A DNA stretch of 55,010 nt from Candidatus Delongbacteria bacterium (GTDB lineage: Bacteria > UBA4055), in contig JAFGVM010000006.1 in assembly GCA_016937995.1 (NCBI GenBank), forward strand, positions 1-55,010, written 5' to 3'. The notes under the pieces are model-generated. The model saw only the letters and a program-made list of their open reading frames with translations, had not been told where the DNA came from and made no database searches. Position numbers and translations under genes: made by a program. Positions 41,568 through 50,354 of this stretch are shown here, piece after piece. Position 1 is the first letter of the stretch. Each line of letters begins with the position of its first letter.

Positions 41568-43571
41568 CGCATCTATGTTTTCTGCGAATTTACACTTTTC
41601 AATGATAAACTCTTTACGAGGCGGAACATCATCACCCATCAGCATGGTAAATATCCTGTCTGCCTCTACAGCATCCTCTATGCTGATCCTCTTTATCCTT
41701 CTTTGACTTGGATCCAGTGTTGTATCTTTTAACTGATCCGGATTCATCTCTCCCAGACCTTTATATCTCTGGATCTCAACTTTTTTTCCATCTTCTCCGG
41801 CAAGATGAGCAATAGCTTCTTCTTTTTTCTGTTCAGCATCTGCCCCAGGTGAAATATATATAAAATTCTTACCTCTTGAAACCTTATATAGAGGTGGCAT
41901 CGCTAAGAAAACATGTCCTCTTCTGATCAATTCTGGCATATATCTAAAGAAAAACGTTAACAATAAAGTACTAATATGTGCACCATCAACATCGGCATCC
42001 GTCATAATAATGATCTTACCGTATCTTAGTTTTTCTATTTTGAAGCCTTCATTGTCATTTCCGTTATCTTCACCAATTCCATCAATATCACTTTCACCAA
42101 TTCCGGCACCGATAGCATTTATAAGACTTTTAACCTCTTCATTACCAAGCATTTTATCCAGTCGAGCTTTTTCAACATTAAGTATCTTACCTCTTAGCGG
42201 CAATATGGCCTGATATTTAATATCTCTACCATCCACAGCTGAACCACCTGCAGAGTCACCCTCAACAATGAACAGCTCACATTCCATAGCATCAGTACCT
42301 TTTGAACAATCATAAAGTTTTGCCGGCATGGACCCGCCGTCAAATGCCGATTTTCTTCTGATCATATCTTTTGCTTTTCTTGCAGCTTCTCTTGCTCTTA
42401 AAGCTTCTGTACATTTATCTACCACTTCTCTTGCAACTTTTGGATTTTCATCAAAATATTCAAGTAATTTTTCATATAGAACTGACTGTACAATACCTGT
42501 AACCTCTCCGTTTCCAAGTTTCGTTTTTGTCTGACCTTCGAACTGAGGCTCCATAACTTTTATTGAGATAACAGCTGTTAAACCTTCTCTTACGTCTGAA
42601 CCACTCAGTTTCATTTTGTCATTTTTAAATATTTTTTTATCCAGAGCATATTTATTAATAACCCTTGTCAAAGCTGATTTAAATCCCTCTTCATGTGTAC
42701 CACCCTCGATGGTGTGAATGTTGTTCACGTAGGATTCAATATTCTCTCTATAGGTATCATTCCAGGAAAGAGCTATCTCGATAGGATAACCATCTCTTTC
42801 TCTGTCAATGTATATTGGTTCACAAATGCTTTTTTTATTTTCATCAATATATTTAACAAATTCAACAAGACCGCCTTCATACTGGAATTCAAGATAAGGA
42901 TGATCGCCATTTTCCTTTCTCTTTTCCTCTCTAAGATCTTTAAGAGTAATTAAAATCCCTTTATTCAAAAATGCCAAAACTCTTAGCCTGTGAGAAATAA
43001 TATCGAATTGATATAAAGTGTTCTCAAATATTTCTGGATCAGGAAAATATGTCTGCTTTGTACCTTTTTTATCTGATTTTCCAATTATCTCCAGAGGTTT
43101 TTTTACAATACCTCTTTCAAATTCTATTGAATAATGATTCCCGTTTTTAAAAACTTCCGTTATCATTTTTACAGATAAAGCGTTCACACAGGAAACACCT
43201 ACTCCGTGCAGACCACCTGAAACTTTATAATTTTCCTTATCGAACTTACCACCCGCATGAAGCTGGGTCATTACAACTTCAACAGCAGGTTTATTTTCCT
43301 CAGTATGCATATCTACCGGAATACCCCTGCCGTTATCAATAACAGAAATTCCACCCTCCGGTGTTATCTCGACATCAATTTTTGAACAATGTCCACCCAA
43401 GGCTTCATCGATAGAATTATCCACAACTTCATTTACAAGGTGATGAAGTCCCCTGGTCCCAACATCCCCAATATACATCGCAGGTCTCATTCTAACAGCT
43501 TCCAAACCTTTTAACACTGTTATTGTATCTGCTGAATAGCTTTCTTTGTCAAATTTTTCTTCGTTACTCAT
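41565..43571 (-). CDS. gyrB: DNA gyrase subunit B
   Basis: ATPase subunit of gyrase. About 668 residues from the start chosen here: GHKL ATPase domain (EVVDNSIDEALGG, DNGRGIPVD, GGLHGVGVSCVNALS), transducer, then the TOPRIM domain (EGDSAGGSA and DADVDGAHI) and the C-terminal RYKGLGEMN motif. I chose ATG 43571 (GGGG 7 nt upstream), where the protein opens with the usual short acidic start; ATG 43622 would add 17 atypical residues and lies at a repeat. It is the last of the dnaA-dnaN-recF-dciA-gyrB run, so it should be gyrase B rather than ParE. Confidence 0.93.
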   Translation of the reverse strand: MSNEEKFDKESYSADTITVLKGLEAVRMRPAMYIGDVGTRGLHHLVNEVVDNSIDEALGGHCSKIDVEITPEGGISVIDNGRGIPVDMHTEENKPAVEVVMTQLHAGGKFDKENYKVSGGLHGVGVSCVNALSVKMITEVFKNGNHYSIEFERGIVKKPLEIIGKSDKKGTKQTYFPDPEIFENTLYQFDIISHRLRVLAFLNKGILITLKDLREEKRKENGDHPYLEFQYEGGLVEFVKYIDENKKSICEPIYIDRERDGYPIEIALSWNDTYRENIESYVNNIHTIEGGTHEEGFKSALTRVINKYALDKKIFKNDKMKLSGSDVREGLTAVISIKVMEPQFEGQTKTKLGNGEVTGIVQSVLYEKLLEYFDENPKVAREVVDKCTEALRAREAARKAKDMIRRKSAFDGGSMPAKLYDCSKGTDAMECELFIVEGDSAGGSAVDGRDIKYQAILPLRGKILNVEKARLDKMLGNEEVKSLINAIGAGIGESDIDGIGEDNGNDNEGFKIEKLRYGKIIIMTDADVDGAHISTLLLTFFFRYMPELIRRGHVFLAMPPLYKVSRGKNFIYISPGADAEQKKEEAIAHLAGEDGKKVEIQRYKGLGEMNPDQLKDTTLDPSQRRIKRISIEDAVEADRIFTMLMGDDVPPRKEFIIEKCKFAENIDA

Positions 43572-43626
43572 TTGAAAACCCCGTTTATTTGCAATTTTAT
43601 AATTTCCCTTTTTACCTGTCATGCTG

Positions 43627-43644
43627 ATCCCGATTTATCGTGAT
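43627..43644. repeat. Imperfect ATCCCGAT/ATCGTGAT palindrome
   Basis: An 8-bp stem with one mismatch around a TT loop, related to the perfect palindrome at 30360-30377. It sits between dciA and gyrB, only 5 bp from the upstream alternative gyrB ATG at 43622. Confidence 0.45.
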
Positions 43645-43655
43645 CAGGGTGACGA

Positions 43656-43976
43656 TCAATAGAATAAAATTTTACTTATTTTATGATATCCCAGTTTTGC
43701 ATTGTACTTATTTTTTATTTCATCCTCAATATGGTAGAACTCATTTCTCCAGATCGAACTGTTTACTTTTATCATCAATACTGATGACTCAAATTTTATT
43801 ACTCTGCTTATTTTCGCCAGTTTTTTTCCAACCACCTTAGGCCACAAGCTCAATAATTCTGTTATTTCCCCCAATTTTTTATATTCCGGATTATCTTTAA
43901 CAAAACTATCCAGTATTTTGTCAAGCTGTGGAATTCTTCTGGGTGAATTATATATTTTTGCTCGTCTTGTCTTCAT
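43656..43976 (-). CDS. dciA: DUF721 protein, DciA-like helicase loader
   Basis: A 106-residue small protein of the DUF721 family, whose members include DciA, the ancestral helper that loads the DnaB helicase. The core LSLWPKVVGKKLAKISRVIKF and VKVNSSIWRNEF-like IKVNSSIWRNEF are typical. The position between recF and gyrB is the usual one for this family. It starts 5 bp after recF ends. Confidence 0.85.
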   Translation of the reverse strand: MKTRRAKIYNSPRRIPQLDKILDSFVKDNPEYKKLGEITELLSLWPKVVGKKLAKISRVIKFESSVLMIKVNSSIWRNEFYHIEDEIKNKYNAKLGYHKISKILFY

Positions 43977-43981
43977 AATCG

Positions 43982-45082
43982 CTATACTAAGTTTACAGCC
44001 CCGTTTATCACATTAAATATTTTTGTATTATTCTGATCGAACTGTTTAATAATTCCACTATTGCTGGTGGTAATGAATGTTTGAATATCCTCATCAAGTA
44101 TCTTAGCTATTTTTGCGCTCTTTTTCTCATCGATCTCACTATAAAGATCGTCCAGCAAAAATACAGGATATTCATCAGTAATGGATTTTATATACTTTAT
44201 CTCAGACAGTTTCAATGCCACAAGGAAAAGTTTATGCTGACCTTTTGATCCGTATTTTCTCAGATCATTTCCGTTTATATCAAATATCAGATCGTCTTTA
44301 TGCGGACCTATGATCGATAATCCCCTATAGACTTCTGTTCTTTTATTCACAGATAATTTTTCTCTAAGGTCTGATGAATAACTTTTTTGGTCCATTTCTG
44401 AAGAGTAAGATATGCTTCCGCCGAAAAGTCCGTCTGAAATAAATATTAATATATCTTTGAAGAATTTTTCAAAACCTTTCAAAAATTCTACTCTCTTTTC
44501 AAACAATTTACTTCCATATAAAACTATCTGATCGTTATAAACATCTATCATTTCAGTTTGAAAGCTGTTTTCCTTTTTAAGATCGAACAGGATTTTATTC
44601 TTCTGTTTAATGATCTTTGAGTAATTCTTTAGCAATGAAAAATATTCCCTGTCTATCATCGATAACAGTTTATCAACGAACTTTCTTCTTTCGAGAGGCG
44701 GTCCAGTTGTAATAACACTTTCATCCGGTATAAGGTAGACAATTGGTATATTGCCCCAAAAATCAGAGAATTTTAAGATCTTTTTATCCTGAAAAGTCAC
44801 TTTTTTCTTCTTGTCGCTATAACTTATTTTGATACTTAACCTATTGTCGTTCTTATCTGTGAATTCACCTGAAATAAAGAAATATTCTTCTCCAAACTTC
44901 TTCATCTCATCATAATTATTCGTTCTAAAGCTGTTTAACAAACCCAGAACACTGATCGCTTCAATTAAATTTGTTTTTCCCTGTCCGTTCAAACCTGTAA
45001 AACAAACAACATCTTTATCGAAAGTAATATCTAGATCATTGTAATTTCTAAAATTATCCAATATTAACTTATTTAATTTCAT
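43982..45082 (-). CDS. recF: DNA replication and repair protein RecF
   Basis: An SMC-like ATPase that helps load RecA at gaps. The 366 residues start MKLNKLILDNFRNY with Walker A FTGLNGQGKTNLIEAI (about 28-43), show ERRKFVDKLLS and the signature KYGSKGQHKL, and end with Walker B VFLLDDLYSEID. Length is normal. dnaN ends 3 bp upstream and dciA follows 5 bp downstream, an operon. Confidence 0.94.
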   Translation of the reverse strand: MKLNKLILDNFRNYNDLDITFDKDVVCFTGLNGQGKTNLIEAISVLGLLNSFRTNNYDEMKKFGEEYFFISGEFTDKNDNRLSIKISYSDKKKKVTFQDKKILKFSDFWGNIPIVYLIPDESVITTGPPLERRKFVDKLLSMIDREYFSLLKNYSKIIKQKNKILFDLKKENSFQTEMIDVYNDQIVLYGSKLFEKRVEFLKGFEKFFKDILIFISDGLFGGSISYSSEMDQKSYSSDLREKLSVNKRTEVYRGLSIIGPHKDDLIFDINGNDLRKYGSKGQHKLFLVALKLSEIKYIKSITDEYPVFLLDDLYSEIDEKKSAKIAKILDEDIQTFITTSNSGIIKQFDQNNTKIFNVINGAVNLV

Positions 45083-45085
45083 CAG

Positions 45086-46201
45086 CTAGTTATCAACTGA
45101 AGCAGGCATTAATAACATTAAAACTTCAAAATTATCTGTACTTTCGAAAGGTTTAATGATTACCGGCTTTTTACCTGTACTTATACTAAGTTCTATCACT
45201 TCTGTATCAATGTTTTTTAACAATTCAATGATCTTTGTTGAGTTGAAACCGATAAAAATATCATCACCATCATAATCAACGCTCATATTTTCTTCTGCTT
45301 TTGATGATGAATTACTATCCTCTGTATTGATCAGAAGATTATCTTTGCTTAAATTGAATTTTATCAGTTTAGTAACAGGATTACATGCCAGAGAAACTCT
45401 TGATAATGCTGAAATTACTGATAATTTATCCATTTTTACTTTCAGGTTATTATTCACAGGTATAATTGCCTGATAAGCAGGATATTTACCATTTATCAAT
45501 CTTGTAAATATCACAATATTATTGATCCTGAACTCTACATAATTCTCTTCAAAATAAATGTAACATTCCTCGTTCTGATCAATTGCATTTGCCACGATAT
45601 TTAAAGATTTCGCCGGCAGGATTATATCCGCTTCTCCACCTTCATACTTAATATCCTTATCCTCAAGTTTTACAAGTCTTACACTGTCAGTTGCAACCAT
45701 TGTCAATTCATTTGACTTTATCGAGAATAATACTCCAGTCAATACAGCTCTTAACTGATCAGGTGATACAGTAAAGACCGTTTTATTGATGTATTTTTTG
45801 AGTTTTAATGAGTCTATTGCCAGATGATTACCTGATAAGCTCTTTGGAGTTGAAGGAAAATCATTATAATCTTCAGTGATTACAACTTCGAATTTAATGT
45901 TGTTTGAAATTATCTTAACAACACTTCCTTCCTTTTTAATTGTAATGTTCGAGTCCGGTAAACTCTTTATTATACTTATGAATTTCTTACCATGAACTAC
46001 AACAACACCATCTTCAGCACCGTTAACTTCTAAATTATTGACCAGAGTAACAGAAAGGTCTGTTGCAGTGATCGTTAAATTGTTCTCTTTCAGATCTAGT
46101 ATTATACATTCCGTTATAGGTTTTGTACTGTGTAACGGTAAAATAGGACTGATCAATGATAATTGTCCCATGAGGTTTGATTTTAGAACGGAAAAGATCA
46201 T
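45086..46201 (-). CDS. dnaN: DNA polymerase III sliding clamp (beta subunit)
   Basis: The processivity clamp, a dimer of three-fold repeats around DNA. The 371 residues start MIFSVLKSNLMGQLSLISP, have TDLSVTL and ATDSVRLVKLE, and end in the typical LMPASVDN variant of the LMPMR end. Length is standard. It lies between the putative origin region and recF. Confidence 0.94.
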   Translation of the reverse strand: MIFSVLKSNLMGQLSLISPILPLHSTKPITECIILDLKENNLTITATDLSVTLVNNLEVNGAEDGVVVVHGKKFISIIKSLPDSNITIKKEGSVVKIISNNIKFEVVITEDYNDFPSTPKSLSGNHLAIDSLKLKKYINKTVFTVSPDQLRAVLTGVLFSIKSNELTMVATDSVRLVKLEDKDIKYEGGEADIILPAKSLNIVANAIDQNEECYIYFEENYVEFRINNIVIFTRLINGKYPAYQAIIPVNNNLKVKMDKLSVISALSRVSLACNPVTKLIKFNLSKDNLLINTEDSNSSSKAEENMSVDYDGDDIFIGFNSTKIIELLKNIDTEVIELSISTGKKPVIIKPFESTDNFEVLMLLMPASVDN

Positions 46202-46401
46202 TTTTTATCTCCTTTGTTTTTAATAAGAAACCTTAATTAATTTAAAACCTTATTGTTATTAGGGGTGTTCATTTGTGAACAAATCTCCAAGTGTGATAAT
46301 ATACATGATATGTTGAATACGGATCTTTGAATTGTCATGGACTAACCTATGTGATGATTGTTTATAACTATTGTTTATATTCATTGTTCGCAACCGCTGT
46401 G
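46202..46401. other. dnaA-dnaN intergenic region, candidate origin
   Basis: A 200-bp AT-rich gap between dnaN and dnaA, a frequent site of oriC. DnaA-box-like nonamers with one mismatch to TTATNCACA are TTGTTCACA (46274-46282) and TTGTCCACA (46408-46416, minus strand; the latter falls in the last codons of dnaA). TTGTTTATA occurs twice near 46370. There are too few boxes to be sure, and the gap upstream of dnaA (47791-47977) has none that I can see. Confidence 0.35.
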
Positions 46402-47790
46402 TTAATATGTGGACAAGTTTATTACATTAAGGATATCATTGATAATATTCGTCATATCAGGATCTTGAGCATTTAATTTTTGCTGTATTTTTTTAGTGGC
46501 ATGAGAAACAGTACTATGTTCTCTATTTCCGAAATGCGCACCTATACTTGTTGTTGTCGATTTTAGTTGAGTTGTACAGAAATACATTGCAACAGCTCTT
46601 GCCTGGGCAACTTCCTGTGTCCTGGTCTTTTTCATTAACAGGTCTTTCGGGATATTAAAATATTCTGAAACAATATCCTGGATCTTGTCTATATTAAGAG
46701 TGGATTTTTTGGATACCATCAACTCTTTTAACAGTTCTTTGGCTTTTGTGACAGTGATCTCCTTGTTGAAATTGGAGTAATAAAAGTATAATTTTACTAT
46801 AGCCCCCTCCAGATCACGAACATTTGTATTTATATTATTTGCAATGAACATTATAACATCATTACTTAACTTAAAATCCTTTTCCTCGGCCTTCAGACGG
46901 ATAATTGCAGCACGAGTTTCAAGGTCAGGAGGTCTTACATCTGTGATCAATCCCATTTTAAATCTTGATTTCAATCTCTCATCCAGTTGGTGAATATCAT
47001 TCGGGTGATAATCGGATGTCAGTACGATCTGACCGTCATTGTTGTATATGTAATTAAAAATATGGAACAGCTCTTCCATACTTTTTTCTTTCTTTGCAAA
47101 GAACTGGATATCGTCAATAATGATCAGGTCTTTTGTGATGAGATATTCTTTATACTCATCGATCTTGCCGTTCTTAATATTATTTACGATCTGTTTTACA
47201 AAAATATCTGAGGTTAGGTAAAGGATATTTTCAGCAGTATTATTCTCAAATACATAATTTCCTATTGCTGATACCAGATGTGTTTTACCTAAACCTACTC
47301 CACCAAATATCAATAATGGATTGTATGGAGAATTTTTTACACTTTGTGCAACATTCATAGCGGAAACAACAGCTGTTTCATTGCCGTTTCCCTGAATAAA
47401 ATTATCAAAAGTGTATTTAGGGTTCAGAGAAGTTTCTTTGTATTCGGATATATTGTTTCTTTTTTTCCCTTTGCCTTTCAGCTTCGGGATCTTTTCAGAT
47501 ATCTCATCGGTATCAGAAAAGGAAAAATCTGTATCAGCATCAATTAAAAATTTTATGGTAATATCATTGGTGCCTAGAACATCTTTCAAACTTTCGTCAA
47601 GTGCGTTTTTATACTGACCTTTTATATAGTCGATATGAACTTTAGATGGTACCTGAAAAGTTATTTTATCATCATCGATCTGAACTATCTTTAATGGTTT
47701 TATCCAGGTGTTAAAGGAATTCTGATTTAAAAACTCTTTAATTTTTTCTTTAAATCCTTCCTCTACCTTAAGCGCTTTTTTATCTACCAT
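46402..47790 (-). CDS. dnaA: Chromosomal replication initiator DnaA
   Basis: Binds origin boxes and melts DNA. The 462 residues contain the N-terminal DnaB-interacting domain, a short charged linker, the AAA+ domain (IFGGVGLGKTHL, LIIDDIQFFAKK, TSDYHPNDI, RLKSRFKMG) and domain IV with the DNA signature GAHFGNREHSTVSHATKKI. The 187-bp upstream gap is very AT-rich and holds its promoter. It is the first gene of the replication cluster. Confidence 0.97.
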   Translation of the reverse strand: MVDKKALKVEEGFKEKIKEFLNQNSFNTWIKPLKIVQIDDDKITFQVPSKVHIDYIKGQYKNALDESLKDVLGTNDITIKFLIDADTDFSFSDTDEISEKIPKLKGKGKKRNNISEYKETSLNPKYTFDNFIQGNGNETAVVSAMNVAQSVKNSPYNPLLIFGGVGLGKTHLVSAIGNYVFENNTAENILYLTSDIFVKQIVNNIKNGKIDEYKEYLITKDLIIIDDIQFFAKKEKSMEELFHIFNYIYNNDGQIVLTSDYHPNDIHQLDERLKSRFKMGLITDVRPPDLETRAAIIRLKAEEKDFKLSNDVIMFIANNINTNVRDLEGAIVKLYFYYSNFNKEITVTKAKELLKELMVSKKSTLNIDKIQDIVSEYFNIPKDLLMKKTRTQEVAQARAVAMYFCTTQLKSTTTSIGAHFGNREHSTVSHATKKIQQKLNAQDPDMTNIINDILNVINLSTY

Positions 47791-47977
47791 AAATTAATTT
47801 TTCCAAATGAAATTTATTATGACCGGGTACATTAATTACTTAACTAAATCTTCTTGTTTATGCCTTAATTATTAACTTAGAGTAATATATAATATTAATT
47901 AAATCTTGCAACGATAAAATTATAAAAATAAAGGCAAAAAAAAGTGTCTTAAAAAACTTATTCAAACCGATTTAATG

Positions 47978-49069
47978 TTAAAAAAAAAGAGAATGAATTT
48001 TATTTATCATTTTTTGATCAATAATATTTTCAAAATAAACCGCAAATTTAATATCAGAGATCTCGACCGCAATTATATTTGAGACCTCTTTAATAAAGTT
48101 GTGCATTTTATCAAGTGCCACTTTATCCGATCTTGTACCGCTTCCTACAACCGTCAGGGAGTAGCATCTTTCAAAAGTCGAATTTTCATCTTCGAAAATA
48201 ATTATTTTCGAGTCCCCGAAAGTCTGGAATAATTTAACTTTATCCAAACAGGAAAAGTCTGTGTCCTCTGATGCCGTGTTGAGCTTATACACAAGTTTAT
48301 CATTGTAAACAAGAGCAGTGTACTTGTTCTTATTGAGAACATCTTTGGAAATAATAGTTCCCATGTATCCGTTTGAACTTAGACCTGTAAAGATCTTAAT
48401 TCCAAGTCTTTTTGCATATTCAACAGCTGAATCCTTTAGAACTTTCGCACCTGATGAAGATATTTCCAGCATTGTATCATAATCCAGTTCTTTTATCAAA
48501 TTAGCATCAGGAATTACCTTTGGATCAGAAGAATATACACCTATTACATCACTGTAAATTTCGCAATGATCAGCATTTAAAGCTGCTGTAACTGCCACTG
48601 CGGTCGTATCAGATCCCCCTCTTCCAAGAGTAGTGATCTCTTTATTTATGCTTACACCCTGAAATCCTGCGATCACCGGGATCCTTCCTTCTTCAAGAGC
48701 CTGTTTCAAACGATCACCCTTAATCTCCAAAATACGGGCATTACGGTGATTACAATCTGTAATAAGTCCGATCTGAGAACCTGTGAAAGATCTTGCAAGA
48801 CCGGGTTTTATTGAATTTATGGCAATGCTCATAAGAGAAATTGATTCTCTCTCTCCGATAGAAACAAGCATATCCAGCTCTCTTGGGTCAGGAACGGTTG
48901 AAAGTTCAAAAGCTTTATCCTGCAGTTTATTTGTGGTATTCCCTGCTGCAGAAACAACAAGTACAAGCTTGTCACCATTTAAGTATCTAGCGACAACCCT
49001 TTCAGCAATAGCCTTGATCTTATCAGGAGAATCAAGGCTTGAACCACCATATTTTTGGACTACTAACAT
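47978..49069 (-). CDS. Aspartate kinase with short regulatory domain
   Basis: Phosphorylates aspartate, the entry to lysine, threonine and methionine synthesis. The kinase domain is intact: QKYGGSSL (about 5-12), VVSAAGNTTNKL, SIGERES, TLGRGGSDTTAVA, YSDVIGVYSSDP. At 363 residues it is shorter than typical (about 400-460): after residue about 250 only one weak ACT-like segment remains instead of the usual two, so feedback control by lysine or threonine may be altered. dapB is at 22161; no other pathway gene is adjacent. Confidence 0.9.
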   Translation of the reverse strand: MLVVQKYGGSSLDSPDKIKAIAERVVARYLNGDKLVLVVSAAGNTTNKLQDKAFELSTVPDPRELDMLVSIGERESISLMSIAINSIKPGLARSFTGSQIGLITDCNHRNARILEIKGDRLKQALEEGRIPVIAGFQGVSINKEITTLGRGGSDTTAVAVTAALNADHCEIYSDVIGVYSSDPKVIPDANLIKELDYDTMLEISSSGAKVLKDSAVEYAKRLGIKIFTGLSSNGYMGTIISKDVLNKNKYTALVYNDKLVYKLNTASEDTDFSCLDKVKLFQTFGDSKIIIFEDENSTFERCYSLTVVGSGTRSDKVALDKMHNFIKEVSNIIAVEISDIKFAVYFENIIDQKMINKIHSLFF

Positions 49070-49119
49070 ATTTTACCCTGTAAAGATGAGAACATTCCGT
49101 GTTGAAAGTTGAATATTGG

Positions 49120-50151
49120 TTATTCCCAGTCAAGGATCACCTTTCCGCAATTGCCTGATTCCATTATATCAAAGCCTTTCTGGAAATCATCGACCTTGAA
49201 GTGATGAGTGATTATAGGTGATAGGTCAAGACCTGCGATCAACATCTGTTCCATTTTATACCATGTCTCAAACATCTCTCTTCCGTATATACCTTTTAAT
49301 GTTATTGCTTTAAAAATAATGTCACTCCAGGCAACTTTAGTATCTGAAGGTAAAATACCGAGAAGAGAAATACTAGAACCGTTATACATATTCTCGATCA
49401 TATCATTGAAGGCAATAGGTGAACCTGACATTTCAAGTCCCACATCGAATCCCACCATTCCAAGCTCATGCATAACATCTTTTATTTTTGTATTCATAGG
49501 ATTAATAGCCCTAGTCGCACCCATTTTTCTTGCGATCTCAAGTCTGTATTCACTAATATCAGTTACTACGATATGTCTAGCACCTGCAAATCTTGCGATC
49601 GCGACAGCCATACTACCGATCAAACCGGCTCCGGTAATAAGAACATCCTCACCGATCAATGGGAACGAAAGAGCAGTATGGGCAGCATTACCGAATGGGT
49701 CCATTATTGCAAGATAATCATCAGGGATACTTTTATTTATTTTCATTACATTTTCAGCAGGTACTTTTACATATTCAGCAAAACAACCGTTTATATTCAC
49801 ACCGATTCCAACAGTGTTCTCACAGACATGTTTTTTCCCTCTCCTGCAATTTCTGCAATGTCCACAGGCAATATGACCTTCTCCGGTTACTCTTTCTCCG
49901 ATCTTGAAATTTGTCACACCTGCTCCCATTTTCGCTACGGTACCTACATATTCATGACCGATAGTCATTGGAACAGGGATAGTTCTCTGAGACCATTCAT
50001 CCCATTTATAGATATGAAGATCAGTTCCGCATATCGCGGTCTTCTTAATTTTAATAAGGATATCATTTATTCCGATCTCAGGAATGTCAACTTCCTGCAT
50101 CCATAGACCTTTTTCAGGTTTTGCCTTCACCAATGCTTTCATTTTAGCCAT
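49120..50151 (-). CDS. tdh: L-threonine 3-dehydrogenase
   Basis: Oxidises threonine to 2-amino-3-ketobutyrate with NAD+. This 343-residue zinc-dependent medium-chain dehydrogenase has catalytic zinc ligands Cys41 and His66/Glu67 (TICGTDLH-like [16 protein letters not shown]), four structural-zinc cysteines 96, 99, 102 and 110, and the Rossmann GAGLIGSMA. The pattern [13 protein letters not shown] and [13 protein letters not shown] is diagnostic of Tdh. The Kbl ligase that follows in the pathway is not adjacent. GAGG precedes the ATG. Confidence 0.95.
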   Translation of the reverse strand: MAKMKALVKAKPEKGLWMQEVDIPEIGINDILIKIKKTAICGTDLHIYKWDEWSQRTIPVPMTIGHEYVGTVAKMGAGVTNFKIGERVTGEGHIACGHCRNCRRGKKHVCENTVGIGVNINGCFAEYVKVPAENVMKINKSIPDDYLAIMDPFGNAAHTALSFPLIGEDVLITGAGLIGSMAVAIARFAGARHIVVTDISEYRLEIARKMGATRAINPMNTKIKDVMHELGMVGFDVGLEMSGSPIAFNDMIENMYNGSSISLLGILPSDTKVAWSDIIFKAITLKGIYGREMFETWYKMEQMLIAGLDLSPIITHHFKVDDFQKGFDIMESGNCGKVILDWE

Positions 50152-50354
50152 TATTTCCTCTGTGTAGATTTGTTATTAAAGAATAGACAATATATTTTCT
50201 ATATATAACAAAATCAATGAAATATTTATCAAATAAAACTAAAAATAAATTACTGGCATTTGAGCAAAAGGTCACTATTTGACCGGGTAAGAGTGTTATC
50301 TTGGTAGTGATCACTGACCACTAAATCATTATACTAAGAAGGAGAAGTAAAATC
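50152..50354. other. Divergent region between tdh and comM
   Basis: AT-rich space with promoters for two divergent genes. A TATCTTGG box (50297-50304) could be the downstream part of a comM promoter. GGTCA-CTATT-TGACC is a small hairpin (50270-50284) whose right arm opens the decamer TGACCGGGTA that is also found upstream of dnaA at 47820. No gene is supported. Confidence 0.4.

Noticed and set aside
47873-47885. 13-mer TAACTTAGAGTAA shared with 19252-19264
   Set aside because: At 47873 no plus-strand gene follows and the word is AT-rich, so a chance match is likely.
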